Below the pieces are notes generated by a model, which saw nothing but the letters and a program-made list of their open reading frames with translations, had not been told where the DNA came from and did no database searches. A stretch of 64,000 bases of DNA from Lactiplantibacillus daoliensis (GTDB lineage: Bacteria > Bacillota > Bacilli > Lactobacillales > Lactobacillaceae). The stretch spans positions 248,001-312,000 of the forward strand of contig NZ_BJDH01000001.1 of assembly GCF_005405005.1 (NCBI RefSeq). Direction: 5' to 3'. Below, one piece after another: positions 1-9,879 of the stretch (position 1 is its first letter; every line of letters starts with the position of its first letter). Both the position numbers and the translations under genes were made by a program.

Positions 1-1
1 C

Positions 2-1429
2 ATCATCGAATGGCTGACTGGCAAACGAAACGCCTTCACCACGCGTGATGGTGATGTCGCTATTAAAGCTTGGTGGACAAACGGTTCCGTTGCCATGACG
101 GGACGCTCTTATCTAGGCACCCTGGCCACCGCGGCCGCAACCACTGGCGTCGACGGGCTCAAGACCATCATCTCAGAAGCAGCGATTTCCAGTTGGTATG
201 ATTACTACCGTGATAACGGCTTGGTCGTTGCGCCCGATACTTTCCAAGGTGAAGATACCGACGTGCTCGCCGCCGAAGTCTTTTCACGAAGTCTCAAGGC
301 TGGTGATGCCCATCATATTCAGGTTAAATTTGACCAAAAGCTGGCCGAATTAACCGCTGATCAAGACCGTGAAACTGGGAGTTATAATCGTTTCTGGGAC
401 GAACGGAACTATCTGAAGAATGTCGACAAAATTAAGGCTGATATCGTGATGGTCCATGGTCTCAATGACTGGAACGTCAAGCCGCGCAATGTCGCTAATT
501 TATGGGATAAGCTTCAAGACGTCCCTGTCGCTAAAAAGTTGATTCTACATCAAGGACAACATATTTACATTAACAATTTGCAGTCGCTCGACTTTACCGA
601 CATGATGAATCTCTGGCTCAGTCACGAGCTCTACGATTTGAATAATCATGCCGAAGCGCTCTTACCAAATGTCTTGGTTCAAGACAACACAGCCGCTGAA
701 ACTTGGACCGCGCACGATAATTGGTGGGAAGATGCCGATCAATCACTTGATTTCAAAGTGCAATATAAAGAACTCGTCCCCGCCGACCACCCAGTTGATC
801 AACGGGCGGCTCACTTTACCGACAAATTGCCTGACAAATTGTTCAAACACTATCAACAACATTTGGATGATTGGCAAAATGACTTACTCAGTGAAGATAA
901 AACGAATCCGTTATATAATCACCGATTATTATTCAAATCATGGCAAACGCCCGCGGATCAGCTTCTAGTTGGTCGACCACGGGTCAGTGGATCAGTGGCA
1001 GTCAATCAAAGCTTTGGGATGTTGAGTTTCATGTTGATTGACTTTGGTTTAGCGCAACGGTTAACGGTTAGTCCGCAATTGATTGCCGCTAAAGCACTCG
1101 ACCTCGGCTACCATTGGCGTGAAGACGACCTGAAGGACTTCAAGTTAGCCCCCGAAACGCCATTCAAAATGATCACAAAAGGTCATTTGAATTTGCAAAA
1201 TCGGCATGAACCTTGGCACGCTGAGACCATTCAGCCTAACCAATTCAATGACTTTAGCGTTGAACTCCAGCCAATCTTTCATCGCCTACTTGCCGGCCAT
1301 CAACTAGGTCTCGTGATTTATGCGACCGACATGAAGATGACAGTGCGTGGCAATCAGGATTTACAGTACTCATTGAACTTAAATGATATTAAACTCCAGA
1401 TTCCATTGAAAACATTAAAAGCTAAATAA
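2..1429 (+). CDS. pepX: Xaa-Pro dipeptidyl-peptidase PepX, C-terminal part (5' truncated by window edge)
   Basis: This is a cytoplasmic S15-family serine peptidase that removes X-Pro dipeptides from the N-terminus of casein-type peptides. The open frame runs in from base 2 with no start, so the N-terminal third is outside the window. The nucleophile motif G-R-S-Y-L-G is at about base 101-118. The Asp of H-G-L-N-D-W follows 120 residues later and the His of G-Q-H about 31 residues after that, which is close to the catalytic spacing known for lactococcal PepX. The C-terminal beta-sandwich region is complete and ends at a TAA followed by a strong terminator. The product is clear; only the missing start is uncertain. 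Confidence 0.95.
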   Translation: MIEWLTGKRNAFTTRDGDVAIKAWWTNGSVAMTGRSYLGTLATAAATTGVDGLKTIISEAAISSWYDYYRDNGLVVAPDTFQGEDTDVLAAEVFSRSLKAGDAHHIQVKFDQKLAELTADQDRETGSYNRFWDERNYLKNVDKIKADIVMVHGLNDWNVKPRNVANLWDKLQDVPVAKKLILHQGQHIYINNLQSLDFTDMMNLWLSHELYDLNNHAEALLPNVLVQDNTAAETWTAHDNWWEDADQSLDFKVQYKELVPADHPVDQRAAHFTDKLPDKLFKHYQQHLDDWQNDLLSEDKTNPLYNHRLLFKSWQTPADQLLVGRPRVSGSVAVNQSFGMLSFMLIDFGLAQRLTVSPQLIAAKALDLGYHWREDDLKDFKLAPETPFKMITKGHLNLQNRHEPWHAETIQPNQFNDFSVELQPIFHRLLAGHQLGLVIYATDMKMTVRGNQDLQYSLNLNDIKLQIPLKTLKAK

Positions 1430-1440
1430 TCATACAATCT

Positions 1441-1478
1441 AAAAGCACCAACCACGTCAAATTGTGGTTGGTGCTTTG
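1441..1478. terminator. Bidirectional terminator between pepX and the acyltransferase gene
   Basis: Arms at 1442-1455 and 1464-1477 (AAAGCACCAACCAC and its complement) form a 14-bp stem with an 8-base loop. A/T runs on both sides suit the convergent genes. Confidence 0.9.
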
Positions 1479-1481
1479 CTA

Positions 1482-3464
1482 TCAATTATTATTCACTTTC
1501 GCAATCTGATTAGCAATCAGAGCCGTTAACTTCTTGTTCCCAGTTGGATTGGGATGAACATTATCACTTGCAAACCAGGTACTCTGATTCAACGATTCAG
1601 TATACCAATCGATGACATGCACATTCGAATACTTGCTACCCGTCGCATTTATCTGGCGGTTCACTTGATTTTGCCAGCTTTGGGTTGGCACGTGCGCGGT
1701 CACCCAGAAAATCTGATGGTCACTACCAATCGCATTGACAACTTGGTCCGCCTGCTGACCCGTAATCGAACCATTCGTCCCAATGTTAATCAACACATTG
1801 TGTGCCAGCTGACCTTGTGATTTCAAGGCACCGATAATCCCAGGAACCTCTGTCACTTGGCGACCCACTTTGCCTTGGACCGTGGTTGCCGGAATCACTT
1901 GCTGTAAATCACTCGAAACGTCCAACAAGACTGAATCTCCAACCGCCGTTAAGGCCGTGTTATTCATTGCCAAAACAACTTGTGGCTTCAATTGATAATC
2001 CGTTGCCACCTTTTTCTGGGGCTCGGATAATTTGTCAAAGGCCTGTTTCGTCTTCAACTTTTCAGTTGCCACCTGCTTAGACTCAGCAGCGGCTTTTTCC
2101 GCTGCTTTCTGCCGTTTAAGCGCGGTTTCATTTTGCTTTTTAACCGTCTTAGTATTCTTCGTAATTGTATTCTGAATAGCGGATTTCTTATTGCTCGACG
2201 CCTTGCTTGGCTGTTGCACGAAGCCCACCGCCGTGATGACAAACAGAATAGTCGTCAAACTCACAATCGTTCCAGTTACCCGATTGAAATGCGGTGCCCG
2301 AATAAAGTCACGAATATCCGTAAACAATTGGCCATAATCATAATGCCGCATTGGATTTTCAATGAAGCGATAACTCAGTTCAGTGACTAACAAGATTAAA
2401 GCAACTTCAATCAAACTGTTAATCATCGGATGGTCACCAATATTGTGCACTTTCGTTTCATAAAAGATCATCACTGGAAATTGATACAAGTAAATCCCAT
2501 AACTACGCTGACCAATATAAGTGAAAACTGGATTGGTTAGAATTCGATTCATATGACTCGCAGGATGGGCCACAGTCGCGACCAATATTCCCGATAAAAT
2601 CGTAAAAATCAACATGCCACCGCGATAGGTAAACGCCGATTGACCAGACATTTTGAAAAACATCACAATCAGTGCAACTAATGACACCCCACCTAACGCA
2701 TCTAAGGTCACCTGATTACCAAAGTTCACATTCTGCGGCAACTCGCGTGATGGCCAAATAAAAGCTAGTCCCGAACCAATCAAGATTGCGAACATCCGGG
2801 TATCAGTGCCATAGTAAACCCGATTCGTATTCGCTGGGTCATATAATAAAGCCATTCCCAATGCCGAAATCAATGCCGCCACCATCATGATGACAAAAAT
2901 TCGACTGCGTTTCTTAAAGACTAATAATAAGAAGATAACCACTAGCGGCCAGAAAAAATAATACTGACCTTCAATTGAAAGTGACCACAAATGTGTAAAC
3001 GGTGACTCGCCGTTAAAACGATCAAAGTAACTCTGACCGTGACCAATTTCAAACCAATTGTAAACGTACAGTAAATTGGTCATCACGGTCGCCCGTATAT
3101 TTGTCAGTAACGAACGCTGGAACAACGTAATATACGCCGTTGTAGCCAGCAACATCGCGACTAACGCTGGGTACAATCGCCGCAACCGCCGCCCATAAAA
3201 ACTCAATAAGTGAATTGAATCGTGATTTTCCCATTCTTGCAGTAAGATATCAGTAATCAAATAGCCAGAAACGACGAAGAAGATTGGTACACCTAAGTAT
3301 CCGCCTTGTAGTGACGCTGGCATTAAGTGATAGATGATGACGCCCAGGACCGCCAAAGTCCGGATGCCATCAAAGCCGGTGATGTATCGCCGCGGATGCA
3401 TCTTATGTCGATTCATCCGTCGCATCGTGCGACTCATGTTCACGCCCTGCAAATTTTCGTTCAT
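1482..3464 (-). CDS. oatA: OatA-like cell-wall O-acetyltransferase (acyltransferase-3 plus SGNH domain)
   Basis: This membrane enzyme moves acetyl groups across the membrane onto peptidoglycan sugars, which affects lysozyme and autolysin sensitivity. Residues about 25-400 form the multi-pass acyltransferase-3 domain, beginning F-D-G-I-R-T-L-A-V. An Ala/Lys/Gln-rich linker covers about 430-490. A C-terminal SGNH-like domain has G-D-S (nucleophile Ser) and D-N-V-H (Asp/His). L. plantarum is known to have two such enzymes, OatA (MurNAc) and OatB (GlcNAc). The oatA assignment rests on my recollection that it lies in this chromosomal neighbourhood, so OatB is possible. The first ATG has AAGGGG upstream; an internal Met at residue 10 is an alternative start. 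It converges on pepX. Confidence 0.85.
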   Translation of the reverse strand: MNENLQGVNMSRTMRRMNRHKMHPRRYITGFDGIRTLAVLGVIIYHLMPASLQGGYLGVPIFFVVSGYLITDILLQEWENHDSIHLLSFYGRRLRRLYPALVAMLLATTAYITLFQRSLLTNIRATVMTNLLYVYNWFEIGHGQSYFDRFNGESPFTHLWSLSIEGQYYFFWPLVVIFLLLVFKKRSRIFVIMMVAALISALGMALLYDPANTNRVYYGTDTRMFAILIGSGLAFIWPSRELPQNVNFGNQVTLDALGGVSLVALIVMFFKMSGQSAFTYRGGMLIFTILSGILVATVAHPASHMNRILTNPVFTYIGQRSYGIYLYQFPVMIFYETKVHNIGDHPMINSLIEVALILLVTELSYRFIENPMRHYDYGQLFTDIRDFIRAPHFNRVTGTIVSLTTILFVITAVGFVQQPSKASSNKKSAIQNTITKNTKTVKKQNETALKRQKAAEKAAAESKQVATEKLKTKQAFDKLSEPQKKVATDYQLKPQVVLAMNNTALTAVGDSVLLDVSSDLQQVIPATTVQGKVGRQVTEVPGIIGALKSQGQLAHNVLINIGTNGSITGQQADQVVNAIGSDHQIFWVTAHVPTQSWQNQVNRQINATGSKYSNVHVIDWYTESLNQSTWFASDNVHPNPTGNKKLTALIANQIAKVNNN

Positions 3465-3644
3465 TTCCCATTACCCCTTGATTTGTCTCTGTCAGTAACC
3501 AATTACCCTTATACTCAATATCGCCAATATGACTACTATAATATGCAATACACCCGCTTGACTAGTATTACTCGACCTTCTTTAGTTATTTTTATTAACC
3601 GTTTTATTTGTTAAACATATAACTCACAGTTCAACATGTTTCAC

Positions 3645-4190
3645 TTAATTTCTCAACCAAAAGCGCTGGGGTAATCGTCGTAAAATTACCTTCGCAGCGA
3701 TCACCACAAGGATTACCTTGATTAGCCCTGGAATTAAGAACGGCATAACGCCAGTATTAAAAGCGGCCGTAATCGATAAATTGGCTGATAAAACTAACCA
3801 GTATGCACCCGCTAAGAGTTGCATTACCGCCCCAATTATGTTTCCAAAGATTAAAGCTGGCGTTTGTTTGGTATATTTACTAAAGGCACCAGCAATCCAT
3901 ATATACAAGAAGAAGCCCCACAAATAGCCACCAGTTGGCCCAAAAAGCGCGGCCAAGCCGGCAGTACTGCCAGCAAACACTGGTAACCCAATTAACCCTA
4001 GTAATAAATAAAACCCAATTGCCCAGGTTCCCACTAACGGTGGCACAATACTTGCTATCAGCCCAACCGCTAACGTTTGCCCGGTTAAAGGAATCAAGCC
4101 GATTGGAATCGTCATTTTCGAACAAATTGCTAGCCCAACCGCCAATTCTGCGGCAATAATCAGCCGACTTAGTTGCGTGTGTTTAACCAT
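3645..4190 (-). CDS. bioY: Biotin transporter S component BioY
   Basis: BioY is the substrate-binding membrane component of an ECF-type biotin uptake system, working with shared EcfA/EcfA'/EcfT subunits encoded elsewhere. The 181-aa protein is almost wholly hydrophobic with about six membrane segments. It has the family pattern of P-I-G-L-I-P-L-T-G-Q-T early and F-G-P-T-G-G-Y-L-W-G-F in the middle. Its start overlaps the end of birA by 8 bases, so the two are translationally linked and should share the BirA operator upstream of birA. That pairing supports biotin, rather than another vitamin, as substrate. Confidence 0.93.
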   Translation of the reverse strand: MVKHTQLSRLIIAAELAVGLAICSKMTIPIGLIPLTGQTLAVGLIASIVPPLVGTWAIGFYLLLGLIGLPVFAGSTAGLAALFGPTGGYLWGFFLYIWIAGAFSKYTKQTPALIFGNIIGAVMQLLAGAYWLVLSANLSITAAFNTGVMPFLIPGLIKVILVVIAAKVILRRLPQRFWLRN

Positions 4191-5169
4191 GATAATCCCC
4201 CGTCAATAAATTTACTTTCGTAATCTCACCGGAACTTACCCGTTGCACACGACCCGACGGCAATTGTACAACCAAAGCCCCCGTCGAATCAATATCTTTC
4301 ACGATTCCAGTTAAACTTTTTGTGCCACTTTTCAACTCAACTTGTTGATTGATGACCATGGACAAACGTCGATAATCGGTCATGAAATCACCAGTTGTAT
4401 AAGTCCGATACCCCGTTAGAAATTCCGTCAATAATCGACTAATGACTTGATTGCGCGTCACAGTAGTCTGACTGACTACCGCGCCGGCCTTGGCCGCTAG
4501 TTTTTTAGGAAAATCAGTGGTCGTCAAATTGATACCAATGCCTACAATGACGGTCGAAACTTGACCAGATTCCAAATCCGCCATGGCTTCTGACAAAATC
4601 CCAACAACTTTATGCTGATTCACCAAGACATCGTTGACCCATTTCAACTCAACTTGAACCGCAAACAATGCCGCTAATGTCTTCGTGACGGCTACCGCGG
4701 TACTTGTCGTTAACAATCCCGGATCAAACGGCTGCTGTGGTTGTACTGGTAACCCAATACTCAAATAAATTCCCGTTGACTCTGGCGAATAAAAGTCGCG
4801 ACCAGAACGACCATACCCCGCCGTTTGCGTATCCGCAACGACTACCGTTGGCTGCCTTAAAGGCGCTTGGCTGGTCCAGCGCTTGAGATACGCATTCGTT
4901 GAATCAACCGTTGGTAACACAATCAGTTGCGGGGTCATCTCAGCTGGCAAGCAACTTTGAATCACCGAAGCACTTAAGCGATTATTCGCCACATACCGAT
5001 ACCCCCGGCCATGACGGCTTTCAATCGTGTACCCCGCTGCTTGTAATCCCTGAATCGTTTTCCATATTGCGGTCCGGCTAATACCAAATTGTTGCGCTAA
5101 TGCATCACCCGAACGATATTCCGGTGCGACTTTGATCAATTGTTGCAAAATTTCAGATTGCGTTGCCAT
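4183..5169 (-). CDS. birA: Bifunctional biotin-protein ligase / biotin operon repressor BirA
   Basis: BirA attaches biotin to carboxylase carrier domains through biotinyl-5'-AMP, and the holo-repressor form switches off biotin genes. An N-terminal winged helix (about residues 1-60, with Q-F-G-I-S-R-T-A-I-W-K) is followed by the ligase core. The core has G-Y-G-R-S-G-R-D-F as the biotinyl-AMP loop and K-W-V-N-D-V-L, then a small SH3-like C-terminal domain. I chose the ATG at 5169 because AAGGGG lies about 10 bases upstream. A GTG two codons earlier is too close to that site. The gene is first in a birA-bioY operon and a near-perfect BirA palindrome sits directly upstream, so autoregulation is expected. 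Confidence 0.93.
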   Translation of the reverse strand: MATQSEILQQLIKVAPEYRSGDALAQQFGISRTAIWKTIQGLQAAGYTIESRHGRGYRYVANNRLSASVIQSCLPAEMTPQLIVLPTVDSTNAYLKRWTSQAPLRQPTVVVADTQTAGYGRSGRDFYSPESTGIYLSIGLPVQPQQPFDPGLLTTSTAVAVTKTLAALFAVQVELKWVNDVLVNQHKVVGILSEAMADLESGQVSTVIVGIGINLTTTDFPKKLAAKAGAVVSQTTVTRNQVISRLLTEFLTGYRTYTTGDFMTDYRRLSMVINQQVELKSGTKSLTGIVKDIDSTGALVVQLPSGRVQRVSSGEITKVNLLTGDYHG

Positions 5170-5190
5170 CCGCACGCCACCCCTTTTAAA

Positions 5191-5224
5191 TTCGTTAACC
5201 CATTATTCCATATCGGTTAACAAA
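5191..5224 (-). promoter_or_regulatory. BirA operator upstream of birA-bioY
   Basis: Half-sites GTTAACC (5194-5200) and GGTTAAC (5215-5221) are exact inverted repeats separated by 14 bases. Flanks extend the match to TTCGTTAACC / GGTTAACAAA. This agrees with the known Gram-positive BirA box (two GTTAACC-type arms about 14-16 bases apart). It lies 22 bases before the birA start. Confidence 0.85.
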
Positions 5225-5388
5225 GGACAATCGATTTGCTAATTTTGTAATATTACATTTCTTAAGCTGGAGAATGACGCATTTAAAAGCACCATCACGC
5301 TCCTTTTGACCCTCACTCGTTAACAGTGGTAAGATAATGACAATCATGTGCCAATTACGGCATAAATAATCCGAAATTAGGTGATCAT

Positions 5389-6294
5389 TTGAAACAAGGA
5401 ACAACGATCCTCACACTCGATAATGGCTACCATTTATGGACCAACACTCAAGGCGAAGGCGACATTAAGTTGCTTTGCTTGCACGGTGGACCTGGTGGCA
5501 ATCATGAATACTGGGAAAACTTTGGCGAAAAGTTAGCTGACTTAGGCGTCCAAGTCACTATGTATGACCAATTAGGCTCATTCTATTCAGATCAACCCGA
5601 CTATTCTGACCCTGAAATTGCCAAGAAGTATTTGACTTACGACTACTTTTTGGATGAAGTGGAAGAAGTTCGTCAAAAGCTTGGTTTGGACAACTTCTAT
5701 TTAATCGGCCAATCATGGGGCGGCGCGCTTGTCATGATGTATGCTTTGAAATATGGTCAACACCTTAAGGGTGCCATCATTTCAAGTATGGTCGACAACA
5801 TTGAGGAGTACGTGGTCAACGTCAACAAATGTCGTGAAGAATGTTTACCTGCCGATGCCGTGGCTTACATGAAACAAAAAGAAGCTGAAGGCAACTGGAA
5901 CGATCCACAATATCAAAAGTATGTGGATGTGTTAAATGCCAACTATGTTGACCGCAAACAACCTAAAGCAATCTCACATTTGATTGATACGACCGCAACT
6001 CCTGTTTACAATGCCTTCCAAGGTGACAACGAATTCGTGATCACTGGTAAGTTGAAGGAATGGGACGTCCGCGACCAAATCCATAACATCAAAGTGCCAA
6101 CATTATTGACCTTTGGCGAGCACGAAACGATGCCACTCGCTTCTGCTCGGCGGATGGCGCGTGACATTCCTAACTCACGCTTAGTGACTACACCAAACGG
6201 TGGCCATCATCATATGATCGATAATGCCCCCGTTTACTTCGACCATTTGGAACAATTTATCAAAGACGTCGAAAACGATACATTTAACAAATAA
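5389..6294 (+). CDS. Proline iminopeptidase (alpha/beta hydrolase, S33)
   Basis: This is a cytoplasmic aminopeptidase releasing N-terminal proline, complementary to the PepX activity nearby. It shows the S33 signatures H-G-G-P-G-G (oxyanion region, about residue 32), G-Q-S-W-G-G (nucleophile Ser, about 108) and a C-terminal G-G-H-H-H with the catalytic His. The 301-aa length is normal for the family. It starts with TTG at 5389, supported by AGGTGA seven bases upstream; no ATG fits. A TTGACC / TAAGAT pair about 60 bases upstream may be its promoter. Some relatives act on other small peptides, so prolyl specificity is inferred from family. Confidence 0.88.
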   Translation: MKQGTTILTLDNGYHLWTNTQGEGDIKLLCLHGGPGGNHEYWENFGEKLADLGVQVTMYDQLGSFYSDQPDYSDPEIAKKYLTYDYFLDEVEEVRQKLGLDNFYLIGQSWGGALVMMYALKYGQHLKGAIISSMVDNIEEYVVNVNKCREECLPADAVAYMKQKEAEGNWNDPQYQKYVDVLNANYVDRKQPKAISHLIDTTATPVYNAFQGDNEFVITGKLKEWDVRDQIHNIKVPTLLTFGEHETMPLASARRMARDIPNSRLVTTPNGGHHHMIDNAPVYFDHLEQFIKDVENDTFNK

Positions 6295-6301
6295 GCCCTT
6301 A

Positions 6302-6333
6302 AATCCTGTCAGCTTGCTGGCGGGATTTTTTTA
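6302..6333 (+). terminator. Terminator after the proline iminopeptidase gene
   Basis: AATCCTGTCAGC pairs with GCTGGCGGGATT (two G-T wobbles) around a 2-base loop and is followed by seven T residues. Confidence 0.9.
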
Positions 6334-6805
6334 ATCACTACTTTGGGACTGAGTCATTTTCTATTTAAGATGCCAATTCAGTGGAGGTACTCAAATGACA
6401 GCGATAACTGAAATTTATCCGAAACGTGAAAACGAGCCAGATGTGTCATAGTTATTTTGGACTACTAATCAACAGACCAATCCCTCTCATTGGAGCATAC
6501 TCGTTGACCCGAAGTAGACCACTTCAATTTACCAATTAGTAATAGTTGTTTCCTTTTATAATTATTACTATACTGAGCTTAACAAATTATCAGTCTATCA
6601 AGATACACGTTTCTACACATACACATTAAAACTTTTCTTTCAAACTGACTCACTTCAAGCTAATCCTTGCTGCGAGTCAATTTGTGTCATATCAGTAATT
6701 CTGAAAAAAGCCCAGAAACTTCTCGTTTTACCTAAGTAGTTGCTTGTCTCACAAATTCATATACTATAACTATTGTTATTAAACTGTATTGGAGTTGAGC
6801 GACAA
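6334..6805. other. Gene-poor gap with an 18-codon reading frame behind a strong ribosome site
   Basis: No conventional gene is visible here. At 6395-6451 on the plus strand an ATG opens an 18-codon frame (M-T-A-I-T-E-I-Y-P-K, ending D-V-S) preceded by GTGGAGG at ideal spacing. It could be a small peptide or the stump of a lost gene. Further on, TAGTAATA (6537-6544) and TATTACTA (6563-6570) are inverted repeats in an AT-rich stretch. Confidence 0.4.
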
Positions 6806-9358
6806 ATGTCGAAATCAAATCAAACAAAACGTTGGCTAGTCTCGATTGCAGCCGGAATAACGTCACTCTTAATCATGTCTTTGGTTTTCACCATCAAGGG
6901 CGTTACGCCGTTTGGCAATCACAATTTACTATTCAGCGATTTAGGTGGCCAGTATTTATCCTTCTTTACGGCCTATCGACACGCCCTTTTAACGCACAGC
7001 TTTCAACTCTATTCCTTTTCACAATCGCTGGGTGGTAACGCGCTTCCAACAATTGCCTACTACTTACTAAGTCCCTTTAATTTACTCATCTTGCTGTTTC
7101 CAGCAGCCAATATTCCGACTGGTCTAACCGTTATCATCCTTATCAAAATTGGAATAATTGCATTCACCATGACTCTTTTTCTGCAAAATCACTTTCAAAC
7201 GGAACACTGGTCAATTGCTCTTTTTGGCGTCGCCTTTAGTTTATCGGGCTTCGTTGCTTTAAACTATTTCACGATTATGTGGTTGGATGCACTCATTTGG
7301 CTACCACTGGTTATTCAAGGTTTAGAACACTTAGTCAAAACCGGCCGTCGTGGGCCATTTTTCTGGTGGCTATGGGTCAGCATCGTGACCGACTACTATC
7401 TCGGTTACATGACTTGCCTATTCGTTGTTTACTATTTCATCACGCAACTAGTCACGATGAAACAACCGGGCAGCTCCTTTTGGCAGACAGTAAAAAAACA
7501 GCGGGCTTTAATTGGACGGGTGGTCACAACCGCCATCTTGAGTGGCTTAAGCACGCTATTTATCTTAATTCCAACCGGCTTAGGGATGTTGCAGACGGCT
7601 AAATCAGCAGTCAAACTCAGCTATTATTTACCGGTTCCTCAATTTGGACTCAGTGCTTTCAGCCAATTGGGCCTTGGTGCTAATAACTACGTCACCCGCC
7701 TGTATCATGATCCCACGGTCTTTAGCAGTACACTCGTGATCTTATTAGTCCTCGTTTACTTTGTTCATCCCCAGATCAGTCGGCAACAGAAATGGCATAA
7801 TGGTGGCTTGCTTGTAGCCTTGTTATTGAGCATGGAAATTAACACTCTGAATACCATCTGGCACATGTTCCAACGACCGGCCGGGTTCCCCTATCGTGAA
7901 GCTTTCTTCGTCAGCTTTGTGTTGGTCATGATTGCCTGTGAAGCTTGGCTGGCACGGCCAGAAAAGATCGGCCATCGCTGGCAATGGGGGTTACCGCTGA
8001 TTTTAGGGGCGGTCTTAACGCTCGGGTGGTTTGCTCGCCGTGGGACTTCTTCACCACTGGCAATGTCGACCTGGTTACTCAGTCTGGGCCTAGTTGCGGT
8101 TACCGCTGCGGTTCTATTTATCACGAACCAGCGTTTACGAGTGCTCCTATTAGCGGGAACCGTTGCCACTGAGCTCACCGCCAACGGCGTCCTTAGCATG
8201 CAACATTCTCCGTTGGGCAATCAAGCAACCTTCGTGAAAGCCTATCAAGTAGAATACCGTCAGATGCATGCAGTTAATGATCCAGACGGCCAGTTATACC
8301 GGGTTGAAAATGACAATACGCTGATTAACCAAGCCTATAATTACAATACAGAATACCGAAATTATAATGATCCCATGTTGTTCAACTTTCATGACATTAC
8401 TTATTACAGTTCAACCTTTGATAACCAAACACGGCTAATGCTCAAATCACTCGGCTTATTTAGCAAAAATGTTCGCCGGGTCAGTTCTGAAGGTTTAAAT
8501 CCGGTCAGTGCGCTCTTGTTAGACATCAAATACGACGTTACCTTGAGCCAAAATGGCCAGTCCACCACGAAAACGATGAGCCGAAATGGCTTGGGGTTTA
8601 CCGTGACCGATGCCTTTGCACAATTAAAGTTGCATGCCAATAGCGCTATTGATAATCAAGAAAATATCTTGCAAAGCTTGCTACCAAGTAACACGCCATA
8701 CTTTGCAAAAGCGACCATTTTAAGTGATCAGGTCACGACTGATCCGAAGGCGACCACTTTTCATGAGCGCCATACAATCAAATTACGGCTGAACAATACT
8801 GGCGACTTATACTACGATGACGCCGCTGGCCAAACTAAATATTCAACCATGCGCGTCAATGGCAAACTCGTCCCAAGCAAGTTTAACGCTGATGGTGACC
8901 TGACACTGCGAGACCTCGGGGCTTTCAATAAAGGCGACATCGTGACATTAACCGTCAAACGCACCCGCAAGACTTTGGGGACACATGTTCACTTAGCCGG
9001 TCTCGACGTCAACAAATTTATTGCACTCACTGAGAGTCTGAAAAAGGAGAGCTTCAAAGCAACGTATCACGTTACCGGCACACAAACCGTCGTCACCGGC
9101 AATGTTAACAATCGTTCAAACCAGCACTGGCTCTACGTGACCATTCCGGCAGACCGCGGTTGGCAAGTCAGCGTCAACGGTCAGACCGTTGAGACCAAAA
9201 CAGTTCTCGGCGGAATGCTGGCTGTGCCAATCACGGCCGGTCAAAACCAGGTTAAATTGGTTTATCATGTTCCAGGGTTCCGCGCTGGAATCGCAGCTTC
9301 TATGATCAGCTTGCTGACTTTTGGTACCCTGGTTTATTTCCGACGCAAACAGGCTTAA
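6806..9358 (+). CDS. YfhO-family membrane protein (GT-C-like)
   Basis: This is a very large multi-pass membrane protein, 850 aa from the chosen start. About a dozen hydrophobic segments fill residues 10-460 and an extracytoplasmic region follows. A last transmembrane helix near the C-terminus ends in positive charge (Y-F-R-R-K-Q-A). The pattern matches the YfhO family; the Bacillus member is required for glycosylation of lipoteichoic acid, and an envelope glycosylation role is inferred here. The start is ATG 6806, with GGAG 11 bases upstream; a TTG at 6773 has no ribosome site. The gene stands alone between terminators. Confidence 0.85.
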   Translation: MSKSNQTKRWLVSIAAGITSLLIMSLVFTIKGVTPFGNHNLLFSDLGGQYLSFFTAYRHALLTHSFQLYSFSQSLGGNALPTIAYYLLSPFNLLILLFPAANIPTGLTVIILIKIGIIAFTMTLFLQNHFQTEHWSIALFGVAFSLSGFVALNYFTIMWLDALIWLPLVIQGLEHLVKTGRRGPFFWWLWVSIVTDYYLGYMTCLFVVYYFITQLVTMKQPGSSFWQTVKKQRALIGRVVTTAILSGLSTLFILIPTGLGMLQTAKSAVKLSYYLPVPQFGLSAFSQLGLGANNYVTRLYHDPTVFSSTLVILLVLVYFVHPQISRQQKWHNGGLLVALLLSMEINTLNTIWHMFQRPAGFPYREAFFVSFVLVMIACEAWLARPEKIGHRWQWGLPLILGAVLTLGWFARRGTSSPLAMSTWLLSLGLVAVTAAVLFITNQRLRVLLLAGTVATELTANGVLSMQHSPLGNQATFVKAYQVEYRQMHAVNDPDGQLYRVENDNTLINQAYNYNTEYRNYNDPMLFNFHDITYYSSTFDNQTRLMLKSLGLFSKNVRRVSSEGLNPVSALLLDIKYDVTLSQNGQSTTKTMSRNGLGFTVTDAFAQLKLHANSAIDNQENILQSLLPSNTPYFAKATILSDQVTTDPKATTFHERHTIKLRLNNTGDLYYDDAAGQTKYSTMRVNGKLVPSKFNADGDLTLRDLGAFNKGDIVTLTVKRTRKTLGTHVHLAGLDVNKFIALTESLKKESFKATYHVTGTQTVVTGNVNNRSNQHWLYVTIPADRGWQVSVNGQTVETKTVLGGMLAVPITAGQNQVKLVYHVPGFRAGIAASMISLLTFGTLVYFRRKQA

Positions 9359-9378
9359 GTTCTAACTTCAAGAATTAA

Positions 9379-9420
9379 GAAAGGCGCTGTCAATCCAATT
9401 TAGGTTGACAACGCCTTTTG
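9379..9420. terminator. Bidirectional terminator between yfhO-like and hxlR genes
   Basis: AAGGCGCTGTCAA at 9381-9393 pairs with TTGACAACGCCTT at 9405-9417, with A and T runs on the outer sides. The genes converge here. Confidence 0.88.
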
Positions 9421-9421
9421 G

Positions 9422-9757
9422 TTATTCAGTTTCGTCGCACAAGATATTGGTCAATTGTTGCCGTTCAACGTGAGCCAAGCCCCAATCACAGATTGTATCC
9501 AATACTGGGATAATTGATTGGCCATTATCAGTCAATTGATATGCCACGTGTAAGGGTTGTTCATGAAAATCATGCCGCTGAACTAACCCGTCTGCGATTA
9601 ATTGTTGTAACTGCTCCGCTAAAATCTTATGCGTCACATTCAGTGTTCGTTGTAGCTGGTTAAATCGTCCCTCACCATCGTCTAGCTCATATAAAATCAA
9701 GATTTTCCATTTACCACGAATCATCTGCATCGTGGCATCAAACTCATTTGCGTACAT
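9422..9757 (-). CDS. HxlR-family winged-helix regulator
   Basis: This 111-aa DNA-binding protein shows the HxlR pattern: an initial helix with I-R-G-K-W-K-I-L-I-L-Y-E-L, then F-N-Q-L-Q-R-T-L-N-V-T-H-K-I-L and Y-Q-L-T-D-N-G. HxlR proteins often sense electrophiles or oxidants and control a divergent oxidoreductase. Here the divergent neighbour is a short-chain dehydrogenase 122 bases away, so that gene is the likely target. There is no cysteine near the N-terminus; the only one in the conserved part is in D-T-I-C-D-W near the C-terminus, so thiol sensing by the classical first-helix cysteine is not supported. Confidence 0.9.
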   Translation of the reverse strand: MYANEFDATMQMIRGKWKILILYELDDGEGRFNQLQRTLNVTHKILAEQLQQLIADGLVQRHDFHEQPLHVAYQLTDNGQSIIPVLDTICDWGLAHVERQQLTNILCDETE

Positions 9758-9879
9758 TTTCAGCCCCCCAATAGCCCAGTTACCAAAAAGTGCGTACTAG
9801 GCAAATCGTCAATTCAGACTATACTTATCTCTTGTCTTCGTCAAATCAGAAAATTTATATAAAGGAAGTTTATAATCAA

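Noticed and set aside
9790-9879. N-terminal extension of the SDR protein
   Set aside because: The in-frame codons before 9880 cover the promoter -10 and have no ribosome site; SDR proteins begin just before the cofactor motif.
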